Positions 54,787-64,000 are shown, counted from the stretch's first letter. The stretch is 64,000 nucleotides of DNA from Paenibacillus wynnii (GCF_000757885.1 NZ_JQCR01000002.1:2604001-2668000), one strand, 5' to 3'. Notes: a model not told the origin generated them from the letters alone. Made by a program: numbers and translations.

Positions 54787-55929
54787 ATGATATTTGGAGG
54801 AAATGAAAGACTATCAACCATAGAAGAATTGTATGACAAGAGAAACAACTCATTTGATGTAATTCGTTTCATTTTCTCCGTATTAGTTATATATTCTCAC
54901 TCTTTTATTCTTTTTAGGGGACCTGGGAATGGTGGAGATATGTTTGAACTCATTACACAAAATCAATTATCTGGGGGATCTTTGGCAGTAAAAAGTTTTT
55001 TTATAGTTAGTGGTTTTTTGATCATGCAAAGTTTAGTAGGGAGCCAATCGTTAACCCATTATTTTAAAAATAGAGCACTCCGAATTTTTCCTGCTTTTTT
55101 TGTATCACTTTTCGTGATGTCTTTTATTGTTGGACCATTGATTACTAACCTTGAATGGGCTGATTATTTTTCTTCTAAGCCAAATAGTCCTTATTCTTTT
55201 GTTTTGAAAAATATATTGATGAATATTAATGGGTATGCTTGGACAATTCGTGATCTATTTAGCAATGTACCTTTTCCGAGTTCTGTTAATGGATCTCTAT
55301 GGACCCTAAAACATGAGTTCGCAATGTATTTAATATTACCTATTTTGGGTTATTTCTTCTTTCTAAGATTTAAAAGTATTTTTATGCTAGCTACTGGTAT
55401 CACTGTATTATTAAGTTTTTTGAATATAAAGAAGAACTATAATCCACTGAACTTGAAGGGAGATATTTACTGGGTATTAAGCAGTAGTGAATATAACTCC
55501 TTTATACAGCTTGCCCCATACTTTTTGGTGGGCTCCCTATTATATTTATATAAGAAAGAGATTTTCTTGAATTTCAAATTTTTTCTGCTCACCGTGATAA
55601 TTGCTTTTTTGAGTGTAATCGCAGGGGTTATAAATTATACTTTAATATTTGTTTTACCTTACGCTTTAATATATGTAGCTGTGAATTTTAAATTTTCTAA
55701 ATTCAGGAAGTACGGAGATTTCTCTTATGGAATGTATATATATGCATTTCCTATACAACAGCTTGTAGTTTATTTTTGGCATGATGATTTAAATATTACT
55801 ACTTATTTTTTAGTGAATTTCTTATTAACATTTATAGTGTCTTTTCTATCTTGGCACTTAATTGAAAAAAGAGCATTGAATCTGAAGGTAGGGGGTATCA
55901 AGTTGAAAAATGAACTAGCAAAAATGTAA
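54787..55929 (+). CDS. Acyltransferase family 3 (OafA/WecH-like)
   Basis: A 380-residue membrane protein with about ten helices. The family signature is present: SFDVIRFIFSVLVIYSHSF (with the catalytic His in YSHS, about residue 37), SFFIVSGFLIMQS and SYGMYIYAFPIQQL. Such enzymes add acetyl or similar groups to glycans. Last gene of the AT-rich block that starts at wzm, with a weak ribosome site (AGGTG) before the ATG. Confidence 0.9.
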   Translation: MIFGGNERLSTIEELYDKRNNSFDVIRFIFSVLVIYSHSFILFRGPGNGGDMFELITQNQLSGGSLAVKSFFIVSGFLIMQSLVGSQSLTHYFKNRALRIFPAFFVSLFVMSFIVGPLITNLEWADYFSSKPNSPYSFVLKNILMNINGYAWTIRDLFSNVPFPSSVNGSLWTLKHEFAMYLILPILGYFFFLRFKSIFMLATGITVLLSFLNIKKNYNPLNLKGDIYWVLSSSEYNSFIQLAPYFLVGSLLYLYKKEIFLNFKFFLLTVIIAFLSVIAGVINYTLIFVLPYALIYVAVNFKFSKFRKYGDFSYGMYIYAFPIQQLVVYFWHDDLNITTYFLVNFLLTFIVSFLSWHLIEKRALNLKVGGIKLKNELAKM

Positions 55930-56289
55930 AATCACAGTTATAATACTATGCATCTTTTTTTCTGGTTCAAGAACTATATAATAATGTATTAATAATAATT
56001 AAAATATTTTCGATAATTATGCATCCAAAAGCGGAGAATTATGAAAATACGTTAGATTAAGCCATCTTTGAATTCTACATATTTATATTATTAAATGTCG
56101 AATATAATTATGGAGATATCTAAGGGAATATAGCAAAAGAAGTAGAATAGGAGCGGGGATTTATTTAACTTATGCTTTATATTTTTAGTTAGCTTTTTCG
56201 GCTTCTCACTTCTTAAACCGCTATTGGGCTTTTGCTTAGGATTCTATCTCCAAAAATTTTTGCGATGAAAACTAAAGGGTGCTAATAGA
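55930..56289. other. AT-rich intergenic region inside the glycan cluster
   Basis: About 360 bp, very AT-rich, with no open frame of note, terminator or repeat I can support. It probably contains a promoter for the second half of the cluster; possibly degraded gene remnants. Confidence 0.45.
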
Positions 56290-57210
56290 ATGAATATTCA
56301 AGTCTTATTATCAACTTTTAATGGGCAGAGATATATTGTCGATCAAATTGAAAGTATTCTTTCACAAACTTATAAAAATGTGAAATTATTAATACGGGAT
56401 GATGGTTCAAATGATAATACTGTTAAATATATTGAGAGGTATTTAGATAAATATCCAGAAAAAATATGCCTCATAAGAGGTTCCAATATTGGAGTTATTG
56501 AAAGTTTCCTACAACTTCTGAGAAATGCGGATAGTAATAGTTCATATTATGCTTTTTGTGATCAAGATGATGTATGGTTAGATCACAAGTTAGAATCTGC
56601 TATCAAAAAAATACGTGAGGCTGATGAAGGAAAACCTATATTAGTATTCTCACCTACCTACCTGACCGATTCTAATTTACAGAAAATTAAGATATGGCCA
56701 GGAAAGCTTGCTAAACCTGCATCTTTTTATAATGCTTTGATCGAGAATATAGCTGTTGGCACTACTATAACCATCAACAATTTAGCGAGAGAGTTACTTA
56801 TTTCTAAACAGCCCACTATGAATAAACTTATTATGCATGATTGGTGGTCTTATTTATGTATCTCAGCGTTTGGTGAAGTTATATATGATGAAAAACCATC
56901 TGTTTTTTATCGACAACATCAAAATAATTTGATTGGTGGAAATAAAACATTAGTAGAAGTTGTATTCAGAAAGTTGAAAAGTTATAAAACAAACAAAGGA
57001 AGTAGATTATTGCATTATCAAGCATTAGAATTTCTTAAATGTTATGGGTTTGAACTGGAAGAGGAAAAAAAACGACAACTTAATTTATTTGTGGGCCCAA
57101 GAAAAACTTATATCTCACGTATTCATTATTTAAGAAGAAGTGAGTTATATAGACAAACGTTTCAAGAAAATTTACTGTTTAAAATTTTAATAATAATTGG
57201 TTATATCTAA
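56290..57210 (+). CDS. Glycosyltransferase family 2 (rhamnosyltransferase-like)
   Basis: A 306-residue GT-A enzyme. It has VLLSTFNGQRYIVDQIESIL at the start, nucleotide-binding DDGSNDNT and the DXD-containing FCDQDDVWLDHKLE (about residues 93-106), a block common in rhamnosyltransferases. It lies directly upstream of the dTDP-rhamnose genes, which fits the proposed donor. Acceptor unknown. Confidence 0.88.
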   Translation: MNIQVLLSTFNGQRYIVDQIESILSQTYKNVKLLIRDDGSNDNTVKYIERYLDKYPEKICLIRGSNIGVIESFLQLLRNADSNSSYYAFCDQDDVWLDHKLESAIKKIREADEGKPILVFSPTYLTDSNLQKIKIWPGKLAKPASFYNALIENIAVGTTITINNLARELLISKQPTMNKLIMHDWWSYLCISAFGEVIYDEKPSVFYRQHQNNLIGGNKTLVEVVFRKLKSYKTNKGSRLLHYQALEFLKCYGFELEEEKKRQLNLFVGPRKTYISRIHYLRRSELYRQTFQENLLFKILIIIGYI

Positions 57211-57228
57211 AAGTTTAGGGGGATTAGA

Positions 57229-57972
57229 ATGAAAGGCATAATCTTAGCAGGTGGTACAGGCTCGCGCCTCTTCCCCTTAACCAAAGTAACTAATAAACAC
57301 CTTCTTCCCGTTGGTAAATATCCTATGATTTTTCACTCTGTCTTTAAGCTCAAACAAGCTGGGGTTAACGACATTCTCATCGTAACAGGGAAAGACCATA
57401 TGGGTGACGTAGTTAATTTACTAGGTAGTGGTCGAGATATGGGCGTGTGTTTTACATATAAAGTTCAGGATGAAGCTGGAGGCATTGCCCAGGCACTTGA
57501 TTTGGCTGAGCATTTTGTTGGTAAAGATCAAATGGTAGTTATCCTAGGGGATAATGTATTTGAAGATGATATCACTCCTTATGTTCATAACTTTCAAGAA
57601 CAGAAGATTGGTGCCAAAATTCTAATTCAGGAAGTTCAAGATCCTAAGCGATTCGGAGTGCCTGAACTTCAAGGAGAACGGATTATCTCTATTGTGGAAA
57701 AACCAGAACAACCGAAATCTAATTATGCAGTAACGGGTATTTATATGTTTGATCATAAAGTATTTGATATCGTTAAAACCCTAAAGCCCTCTAATCGAGG
57801 TGAATTAGAAATCACTGATGTTAATAATGCATATATTAATCGTAATGAACTGTCATTTGATATTCTTCAAGGTTGGTGGACGGATGCAGGGACGCATTCC
57901 TCATTAGCGCGGGCTAATGAGTTATCACAGGGATTGAACTTTGGAGATGCATTCGGCAAATTAAAACTCTAA
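57229..57972 (+). CDS. rfbA: Glucose-1-phosphate thymidylyltransferase (short RfbA/SpsI type)
   Basis: A 247-residue enzyme making dTDP-glucose, step 1 of dTDP-L-rhamnose synthesis. It has GGTGSRLFPLTKVTNKHLLPVG, ILGDNVFED, VEKPEQPKSNYAVTGIY and GWWTDAGTHSSL. It is the short form seen in B. subtilis SpsI, lacking the C-terminal regulatory helices of the 290-residue form. First of four rhamnose genes; sequence composition returns here toward the genome average. Confidence 0.95.
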   Translation: MKGIILAGGTGSRLFPLTKVTNKHLLPVGKYPMIFHSVFKLKQAGVNDILIVTGKDHMGDVVNLLGSGRDMGVCFTYKVQDEAGGIAQALDLAEHFVGKDQMVVILGDNVFEDDITPYVHNFQEQKIGAKILIQEVQDPKRFGVPELQGERIISIVEKPEQPKSNYAVTGIYMFDHKVFDIVKTLKPSNRGELEITDVNNAYINRNELSFDILQGWWTDAGTHSSLARANELSQGLNFGDAFGKLKL

Positions 57973-57994
57973 GCATAGGGAGGAACTCTATATT

Positions 57995-58546
57995 ATGAAA
58001 GTCACTCCTCTTAAATTACAGGGTGCAAGTATACTGGAGCCAATCGTCCATGGAGATAATCGTGGCTATTTTATGGAAAGCTACAACGAACAAATCATGC
58101 ACGGATTCGGTATAAATAACCACTTCATCCAAGACAACCAATCTCTTTCCGCAGAAGTTGGAGTACTTCGTGGCCTGCACTATCAGTTAAATCCCAAAGC
58201 TCAAACCAAATTAATTCGAGTACTGTCCGGTGTTATCTATGATGTTATTGTTGATATCCGTCGTAATTCGCCAACATTCGGTCAATGGGTTGGTGTTATT
58301 TTAAGCGAGTACAATAAACGACAGTTGCTTGTACCAAAAGGTTTCGCCCACGGATTCTGCACCTTAGTTCCAAACACACAAGTGTTGTATAAAGTGGACG
58401 AATATTATTCCCCTGAGAATGATCGCGGCATATTATGGAATGATCCAGCTTTAGCTATAGATTGGCCGGTTTCGACACCGATCCTTTCAGATAAAGATCA
58501 GCGTCATCCATTATTAAAGGATGCTGAACTGAACTTTGACGTATAG
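57995..58546 (+). CDS. rfbC: dTDP-4-dehydrorhamnose 3,5-epimerase
   Basis: A 183-residue cupin-fold enzyme, step 3 of dTDP-rhamnose synthesis. It has ESYNEQIMHGFGINNHFIQDN, GVLRGLHYQL (catalytic His), VIYDVIVDIRRNSPTFGQW and VPKGFAHGFC. Usual length. It sits between rfbA and rfbB, an order also seen in Paenibacillus S-layer glycan clusters. Confidence 0.97.
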   Translation: MKVTPLKLQGASILEPIVHGDNRGYFMESYNEQIMHGFGINNHFIQDNQSLSAEVGVLRGLHYQLNPKAQTKLIRVLSGVIYDVIVDIRRNSPTFGQWVGVILSEYNKRQLLVPKGFAHGFCTLVPNTQVLYKVDEYYSPENDRGILWNDPALAIDWPVSTPILSDKDQRHPLLKDAELNFDV

Positions 58547-58589
58547 CAGAAGGTAATACCATTTATTGATTAAAAAGGTGGGCGTACAA

Positions 58590-59612
58590 ATGAAACTGTT
58601 AGTTACCGGCGGAGCCGGCTTTATAGGCAGCAACTTTGTAATATACATGCTGCAGCAGCATCCGAAATACCAAATTGTTAACGTAGATGCGTTGACCTAT
58701 GCAGGGAATTTAGAGAACCTGAAATCAATTGAAGACAATCCTAATTATTCTTTCGTAAAGGCTGACATAACCGATGTACAGGCGATGGATGCACTGTTCA
58801 GCCAAGGAATTGATGTAGTGGTCAACTTTGCGGCTGAATCTCATGTGGACCGGAGTATTTTAGAGCCAGAAGTGTTTGTGAAGACGAATGTGCTAGGTAC
58901 GCAAGTCCTGTTGGATGCGTCGAAGAAGTATAGTGTAACAAAGTTTGTTCAAGTATCTACGGATGAGGTATATGGATCACTGGGAGCTACGGGTTTATTT
59001 ACGGAAGAGACCCCACTAACTCCGAACAGTCCGTATTCTGCTAGTAAAGCGGGTGGGGATTTACTCGTACGTGCATACCATGAAACTTTTGGGCTGCCGG
59101 TTAATATCACTCGCTGCTCTAACAATTACGGTCCATACCAATTTCCTGAAAAGTTGATTCCCCTTATGATTTCCCGTGCTCTGGCGGATCAGGCCTTGCC
59201 GGTGTATGGCGATGGGATGAACATTCGGGATTGGTTATATGTTGAGGATCACTGCAGCGCTATTGACCTTGTTATTCATGAGGGTGTGAATGGTGAAGTC
59301 TATAATATCGGTGGTAACAATGAACGGACCAATGTGCATATCGTGAACACTGTTCTACAGGAACTGGGCAAACCGGATTCACTAATTACTTATGTCCAAG
59401 ATCGTCCTGGTCATGATCGCCGTTACGGCATAGATCCAACCAAAATGACAACCAAGTTAGGTTGGAAACCGAAACACACCTTCGAGACAGGTATAAAAGA
59501 GACGATACAATGGTATCTGAATAATAAAGAATGGTGGACTCGCATTCAATCGGGCGAATACCAGAAATACGCTGAGCTGCAGTATGGTAGTCGTCTAGGG
59601 GACTCCTTATAA
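58590..59612 (+). CDS. rfbB: dTDP-glucose 4,6-dehydratase
   Basis: A 340-residue short-chain dehydrogenase, step 2. It has NAD-binding GGAGFIGSNFV, the catalytic STDEVYG block and active-site YSASKAGGD. The ATG at 58590 has AAGGTGG 9 nt upstream; an in-frame start at 58566 is not supported. The last base of its stop is the first base of rfbD. Confidence 0.97.
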   Translation: MKLLVTGGAGFIGSNFVIYMLQQHPKYQIVNVDALTYAGNLENLKSIEDNPNYSFVKADITDVQAMDALFSQGIDVVVNFAAESHVDRSILEPEVFVKTNVLGTQVLLDASKKYSVTKFVQVSTDEVYGSLGATGLFTEETPLTPNSPYSASKAGGDLLVRAYHETFGLPVNITRCSNNYGPYQFPEKLIPLMISRALADQALPVYGDGMNIRDWLYVEDHCSAIDLVIHEGVNGEVYNIGGNNERTNVHIVNTVLQELGKPDSLITYVQDRPGHDRRYGIDPTKMTTKLGWKPKHTFETGIKETIQWYLNNKEWWTRIQSGEYQKYAELQYGSRLGDSL

Positions 59613-60484
59613 TGCCAAAGATGAAGGTACTCGTTACAGGTTCAGCCGGACAGTTAGGGCAGGATGTTGTTTTACTTCTGCAACAGGAAGGCTATGAGGT
59701 GCTTGGCTGCGATCGTCAAGAGATGGATATAACCAATCTGGATCAGTGCGTAGACATTATTGGTAGATTTGCTCCTGACGCTGTTATTCATTGCGCTGCC
59801 CATACAGCGGTAGATGCGGCCGAAAACGACATAGATGCGGCGTATCTAATTAATGCTACAGGAACTCGGAACGTCGCGCTTGCTGCCGAAAAGGTAGGAT
59901 CTAAGCTGGTTTATATCAGCACAGATTATGTTTTTGATGGGATGGGAACTGAAGCCTACCATGAGTATGATAACACCGATCCGAAGAGCATATACGGTAA
60001 GTCAAAACGGGCCGGGGAGATATTGGCACAAAGCCTATCATCCAGGTATTTTATCGTCCGCACCTCTTGGGTGTACGGCAAGTATGGCAACAATTTCGTA
60101 AAGACTATGCTGAAGCTTGGTCAGGAAAAACCACTGCTTCAAGTCGTAGATGACCAAAAAGGCTCGCCGACCTACACAGTAGATTTAGCACATTTCCTAT
60201 TAGAGCTTATTCAAACCGAAAAATACGGTGTTTACCACGCTTCCAACAGCGGAGCCTGTACTTGGTACGAGTTTACGGGTGCTATTTTTGAAGAGGCGCA
60301 AGATATCCTTGATTTGAACTTCACAGCCAAGCTTGAGCCATGTGATACAGAGCAGTTTCCTCGCCCTGCTCCACGTCCGCGCAACTCAGTAATGGAGCAT
60401 TTGTCCATTCGGACGAACGGATTTCAGGATATTCGCCATTGGCGAGAAGGTTTAAGGGATTTTTTGTTAGAGCTAAAAGATTAA
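59612..60484 (+). CDS. rfbD: dTDP-4-dehydrorhamnose reductase
   Basis: A 290-residue SDR enzyme, the final step giving dTDP-L-rhamnose. It has VTGSAGQLGQDVVLLL, CAAHTAVDAAE, STDYVFDG and YGKSKRAGE with the catalytic Tyr and Lys. It is translationally coupled to rfbB (TAATG) and ends before a hairpin terminator. Confidence 0.96.
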   Translation: MPKMKVLVTGSAGQLGQDVVLLLQQEGYEVLGCDRQEMDITNLDQCVDIIGRFAPDAVIHCAAHTAVDAAENDIDAAYLINATGTRNVALAAEKVGSKLVYISTDYVFDGMGTEAYHEYDNTDPKSIYGKSKRAGEILAQSLSSRYFIVRTSWVYGKYGNNFVKTMLKLGQEKPLLQVVDDQKGSPTYTVDLAHFLLELIQTEKYGVYHASNSGACTWYEFTGAIFEEAQDILDLNFTAKLEPCDTEQFPRPAPRPRNSVMEHLSIRTNGFQDIRHWREGLRDFLLELKD

Positions 60485-60493
60485 AACTTAATC

Positions 60494-60537
60494 TGAACTC
60501 TCGAATCGTGAATAACGGTACGGGAGTTTTTTTCTCT
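60494..60537 (+). terminator. Terminator after rfbD
   Basis: AACTCTCG pairs with CGGGAGTT (one G-T wobble), followed by a run of T. Confidence 0.75.
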
Positions 60538-60600
60538 TTTCTGTATAATAGAGCTATAAGCTGTGTTCTGTTATTGAAACTATGAATTCGAGGAATATAT

Positions 60601-61560
60601 ATGAAAAACAAAACCGTTAGTATACATATTGTCACCTATAACAGTGCAGAGGACATCATAGAATGCCTAGTTGCAGTGTTAGAGCAGGACTACCCGATAG
60701 AGCAAGTCGTAGTTGTTGATAATGCTTCTTCGGATGGATGTGCGGAGAAAGTAAAAGTTTTCTTTAATAGCAACAACTCTGGTTCCAAAGGAACCCATCT
60801 TGTCCTCATCCAAAACCAAATCAACACCGGCTTCGCCCCTGCCCACAACCAGGCCATTTCCGTTACAAATACGGACTATATTCTAGTGCTTAACCCAGAC
60901 TTAACTATTAATCCTGACTATGTGTCTAGGCTTGTAGATCGCATGGAGGCTGACCCACAAATAGGCAGTGCAACAGGAAAGCTTTTACTGAAGGCAGATC
61001 ATCAAATCGTAGACAGCACAGGACTGAGAATGAACAGATCTCGTAGGGCCTTTGATCGTGGAGCTGGAGAGCCCTCTGATCACTGGAGAGAGTCAGGTCC
61101 AGTATTCGGCGTATCTGGGGCAGCGGCAATGTACTCCCGGCGTATGATTAACGATATCAGTGTCGAGGGAGAGTTTTTTGACGGTGATTTCTTTGCCTAT
61201 AAAGAGGACGTGGACGTGGCTTGGCGAGCGCAATTGCTAGGATGGCAGGGATTTTTTGATGGGGAAGCCGTGGGATACCATGAGCGTGGATGGAAAGCGT
61301 CAGGTCGAGATAGTAAGCCTATGTTCATTCGTCGAATTTCATATATTAATAGATATAAGATGATATATAAAAACGAGCAGCTGCGAACTTTATTCATGAC
61401 GTTAATCATATCAATACCTTATGAAATGGCTGCCCACGGCTATATGTTGCTCAAGGAACCGGGATTAATCAAAGCGTGGAAATCATTTTTTGCGCAAAGT
61501 CCTGCACTTAAGAGAAAACGGAAATATATACAAGCTAGGGCAGCGGGAAAAAATCAATAA
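60601..61560 (+). CDS. Glycosyltransferase family 2
   Basis: A 319-residue GT-A enzyme. It has SIHIVTYNSAEDIIECLVAV, VVVDNASSDG, a DXD-equivalent LNPDLTINPDY (about residues 98-108) and the FAYKEDVDVAWRAQLLGWQG block. The type is WbbL/rhamnosyltransferase-like, which fits the rhamnose genes before it. GAGGAA precedes the ATG. Confidence 0.88.
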   Translation: MKNKTVSIHIVTYNSAEDIIECLVAVLEQDYPIEQVVVVDNASSDGCAEKVKVFFNSNNSGSKGTHLVLIQNQINTGFAPAHNQAISVTNTDYILVLNPDLTINPDYVSRLVDRMEADPQIGSATGKLLLKADHQIVDSTGLRMNRSRRAFDRGAGEPSDHWRESGPVFGVSGAAAMYSRRMINDISVEGEFFDGDFFAYKEDVDVAWRAQLLGWQGFFDGEAVGYHERGWKASGRDSKPMFIRRISYINRYKMIYKNEQLRTLFMTLIISIPYEMAAHGYMLLKEPGLIKAWKSFFAQSPALKRKRKYIQARAAGKNQ

Positions 61561-61600
61561 ATAACAGTATCTCATCCTCACATAATGGTTGACATCTGGT

Positions 61601-61640
61601 AATCTCCCCCTGAAAAGGTCACTCCTCTCAGGGGGAGATT
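61601..61640. repeat. Perfect 13-bp stem-loop between glycosyltransferase genes
   Basis: AATCTCCCCCTGA (61601-61613) is inverted at 61628-61640, with a 14-nt loop and no T run. It may be a weak terminator or an mRNA processing site. Confidence 0.6.
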
Positions 61641-61690
61641 GTGTTATAATTATTGTCGATAGATTACTATTTTGTCAGGAGAGTAATGCA

Positions 61691-62644
61691 TTGAATGTAG
61701 ATGTCAGTATAATTATCGTCAATTACAACACATGCCGCCTGACGATGGATTGCCTAAGGTCGGTTTATGAATCGGATACGAATTACTCCTATGAGATTGT
61801 TTTAATAGATAATAATTCTCGAGATGAATCGGTAGAGATGATCAGCACAGAGTATCCAGGTGTTATATTGATTGCGAATGAAGAAAATACCGGATTTGCC
61901 CGTGCCAATAATCAGGGAATAGAGATTGTCTCTGGACGTTATGTGCTGCTGCTGAATTCAGATACGGTAGTGCGGAAGGATACACTTGAGACGATGGTTG
62001 CCTTAATGGACGGAAGGCCGGATCTCGGGGCTTCTGGTTGTAAAATTATTTTGCCGGACGGGTCGCTGGACAAAGCGTGTAAAAGAGGTTTTCCTACACC
62101 GGCGGCTTCCTTTTATTATGCTTTTGGATTCAGCAGGCTTTTCCCGGATCGTCCGAGGTTCAATGGCTACCAGTTGGGTTATCTGGATCCTGATCTGGAT
62201 TACCCCGTAGATTGTCTGGTGGGTGCGTTCATGCTGCTCCGGCGGGAGACGATCGAGCAAGTAGGTGGGCTGGACGAGAATTTCTTCATGTACGGTGAGG
62301 ATTTGGATTGGTGCTTCCGCATTAAAGAAGCCGGCTGGGGCATTTATTATTATCCGCAGACGACCATAATTCATTTGAAGGGCGGCAGTGCCAGACGCAG
62401 ACCGTTCAAGATCGTTTACGAATTCCACAGAGCAATGATTTTATTTCATAGGAAGCATTATAGTAAGCAGTACAACAGTATGATTAATGGAGCAGTATAT
62501 GCAGGAGTTGGAGTAAAGTTTGCGATCTCCCTTTTGCGAAATGCATTAACCTTTCCAAGACAGGTACCTCTTCCGTCACAGAGCCTTTCTACTATCGGGC
62601 AAGCCGATTCCCGGAATGAATCAAACACAGAGGTGAGATTATGA
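61691..62644 (+). CDS. Glycosyltransferase family 2 (WbbL-like)
   Basis: A 317-residue GT-A enzyme. It has SIIIVNYNTCRLTMDCLRSV, VLIDNNSRDES, LLLNSDTVV (DXD) and FMYGEDLDWCFRIKEAGWGI, the signature of rhamnosyltransferases that add an early sugar in the glycan. A TTG start at 61691 is chosen because AGGAG lies 9 nt upstream; the longer frame to 61589 has none. It overlaps the next gene by 4 bp, which suggests it acts right after the initiating transferase. Confidence 0.87.
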   Translation: MNVDVSIIIVNYNTCRLTMDCLRSVYESDTNYSYEIVLIDNNSRDESVEMISTEYPGVILIANEENTGFARANNQGIEIVSGRYVLLLNSDTVVRKDTLETMVALMDGRPDLGASGCKIILPDGSLDKACKRGFPTPAASFYYAFGFSRLFPDRPRFNGYQLGYLDPDLDYPVDCLVGAFMLLRRETIEQVGGLDENFFMYGEDLDWCFRIKEAGWGIYYYPQTTIIHLKGGSARRRPFKIVYEFHRAMILFHRKHYSKQYNSMINGAVYAGVGVKFAISLLRNALTFPRQVPLPSQSLSTIGQADSRNESNTEVRL

Positions 62645-64000
62645 TTCGCCGTAATCAAAGGTTCTTAACACAGATTTATATGGTCGCAGACTTTCTGGTC
62701 ATTCAGATGTCCTTTCTGGCAGCCTGGTGGCTCAAGTTCAAAAGCGGTTGGATGCATTTTGTGAATCCGCTGCCCGTAGAGTCTTACGCCTATTGGAGTC
62801 TTATATATGGTGGCATTTCAGTGATGATTGGTATTGTCCTGTCCCTTTATTTACCTAAGCGCAAGAAACGTTTTGTTGATGAATTTTTAAAGATCTTTCA
62901 AGTGCACATTATGTCTATCTTTTTCCTGCTCGGTCTGATGTTTTTTGTAAAAGAAATAGACATTTCCCGGGCTTACCTAGCCCTTTATATGGGATTCTTA
63001 CTGCTGTCGATTATGTTATATCGATATGTGGTGAAGACGATGCTCAAATCCTTGCGTGAAAAAGGCTTCAACCGCCAATATGTTCTAATTCTTGGTGCAG
63101 GTACACTCGGTAAAAGATTCTATAATAATCTGGAACAGTATCCGGAATTGGGATATGAAGCCATAGGTTTTCTGGATGATTACCTTACTTGGGACGGGAT
63201 TGAAGAACATCGTTATAAGCCAATTCTGGGAACGGTCGATCAGTTGTCCGGGATGCTTGAGATGCTGCCTGTGGATGAGGTGATATTAGCTCTTCCGCTG
63301 GATGCCCATTCCAAATACCCATCTATTATTGCCGCTTGTGAAAAGGCTGGGGTACGTACACTAATTATTCCCGATTTCTTTGATTATCTGCCAGCTAGAC
63401 CCTACTTTGATAACTTTGCAGGTATGCCTATGATTAATGTGCGTGATATTCCACTGGATATGGCTGGTAATAAAATGGCGAAGCGATTATTTGATATTAT
63501 ATTCTCTTTATTCGCCATTATCATGATGTCTCCGGTGATGTTATTTGTTGCTTTGGGTGTGCGTTTGACCTCGGCAGGAGCGGTTATTTTTAAGCAGGAG
63601 CGAGTCGGCTTGAATCGACGCTCGTTCATGATGTATAAATTCCGCTCTATGAAGATGCAGCAGGATGGCGAAGAGGATACAGGCTGGTCAACACCGGAGG
63701 ACCCACGCAGAACTCGATTTGGCACCTTTATTCGCAAGACTAGTCTAGATGAGCTGCCACAGTTCTTTAATGTCTTGATGGGGCAAATGAGCGTCGTAGG
63801 GCCCCGGCCGGAGCGTCCCTTCTATGTTCAGCAGTTCCGCGGTGAAATTCCCAAGTATATGGTTAAGCATCATGTTCGTCCTGGTATTACAGGCTGGGCT
63901 CAGAGCAATGGGTTGCGCGGTGACACCTCTATTGAAGACCGGATTAAGCATGACATTTTCTATATTGAGAATTGGTCGCTGCTGTTCGATATTCGTATTA
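62641..64000 (+). CDS. Undecaprenyl-phosphate sugar phosphotransferase (WbaP/WsfP-like), cut by the window end
   Basis: 453 codons are present; roughly the last dozen residues lie outside the window. There are four N-terminal membrane helices (about residues 10-145), a Rossmann-like middle (VLILGAGTLGKRFYNNL) and a C-terminal bacterial sugar transferase domain with KRLFDIIFSLFAIIMMSPV, FKQERVGLNRRSFMMYKFRSM, RRTRFGTFIRKTSLDELPQF and VGPRPERPFYVQQF. It transfers a hexose-1-phosphate to the lipid carrier and so starts glycan assembly. AGGTGAG precedes the ATG. Confidence 0.93.
   Translation, partial: MIRRNQRFLTQIYMVADFLVIQMSFLAAWWLKFKSGWMHFVNPLPVESYAYWSLIYGGISVMIGIVLSLYLPKRKKRFVDEFLKIFQVHIMSIFFLLGLMFFVKEIDISRAYLALYMGFLLLSIMLYRYVVKTMLKSLREKGFNRQYVLILGAGTLGKRFYNNLEQYPELGYEAIGFLDDYLTWDGIEEHRYKPILGTVDQLSGMLEMLPVDEVILALPLDAHSKYPSIIAACEKAGVRTLIIPDFFDYLPARPYFDNFAGMPMINVRDIPLDMAGNKMAKRLFDIIFSLFAIIMMSPVMLFVALGVRLTSAGAVIFKQERVGLNRRSFMMYKFRSMKMQQDGEEDTGWSTPEDPRRTRFGTFIRKTSLDELPQFFNVLMGQMSVVGPRPERPFYVQQFRGEIPKYMVKHHVRPGITGWAQSNGLRGDTSIEDRIKHDIFYIENWSLLFDIRI

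Noticed and set aside
61589..61650. Promoter made of TTGACA (61589) and TATAAT (61645)
   Set aside because: Spacing is about 50 bp, far from the needed 17, and a hairpin lies between.
1..64000. tRNA, rRNA, prophage or insertion sequence
   Set aside because: No cloverleaf, rRNA block, transposase or integrase was recognised by reading; a tRNA scan was not possible here.

Overview
The window reads as a chromosomal segment of a Gram-positive, spore-former-type Bacillota, most likely Paenibacillus. This rests on gene types, not on a database search: LplB/YtcP-type sugar ABC permeases beside a YesM/YesN-like two-component pair, secreted proteins with copper-amine-oxidase-like N-terminal stalk domains, a split glycine decarboxylase (gcvPA/gcvPB) behind a tandem glycine riboswitch, an SpsI-type short RfbA, and AGGAGG ribosome sites throughout. 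No tRNA, rRNA, CRISPR array, phage or intact IS element was seen.

Layout. 0.5-7.7 kb (minus strand): a sugar uptake locus (sensor kinase, AraC-type response regulator, two permeases, binding lipoprotein) with two CcpA-type cre sites. 7.9-9.3 kb: a secreted stalk-domain protein and a 54-residue membrane peptide. 9.6-10.5 kb: a GAF-like/LuxR regulator. 10.7-17.6 kb: an AT-rich bacteriocin-type locus with three double-glycine-type peptide genes, a C39-peptidase ABC exporter, an HlyD-like adaptor, a TolC-like protein, a CPBP protease and a small unlisted membrane protein. 18-21 kb: an ABC-2 exporter with two small membrane proteins. 21.9-26.7 kb: the glycine cleavage system (gcvT-gcvPA-gcvPB, with gcvH divergent). 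27.4-29.2 kb: motA-motB. 29.4-34.4 kb: uvrB-uvrA with a possible SOS box. 34.5-44.8 kb: a YvaA-like oxidoreductase, small membrane protein, a frameshifted HtrA-like protease, a stalk-domain protein, a nuclease-like protein, a long U32 protein and galU.

44.9-64.0 kb is a surface glycan locus. It holds an O-antigen-ligase-like/TPR membrane protein, an ABC-2 glycan exporter whose ATPase has a Wzt-like C-terminal domain, a methyltransferase, a kinase-like protein with a 21-residue-repeat coiled coil, glycosyltransferases, an acyltransferase, rfbACBD for dTDP-rhamnose and the start of a WbaP-like initiating phosphosugar transferase. The logic resembles ABC-dependent O-antigen and S-layer glycan clusters: initiation on a lipid carrier, assembly in the cytoplasm, capping, export and ligation. 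The methyltransferase, then kinase, then coiled-coil order matches the domain order of WbdD, the E. coli O9a chain terminator and length ruler, but here it is split over two genes. This is the strongest candidate for an undescribed system.

Three further signals stand out. Two arrays of ten 52-bp repeats lie in opposite orientation 12 kb apart and share a 13-bp dyad (TGYA-N5-TRCA), and a decayed third set sits at the window start. An exact 8-bp tandem duplication breaks the HtrA-like gene. One of the bacteriocin-like peptides has prolines at every third residue.
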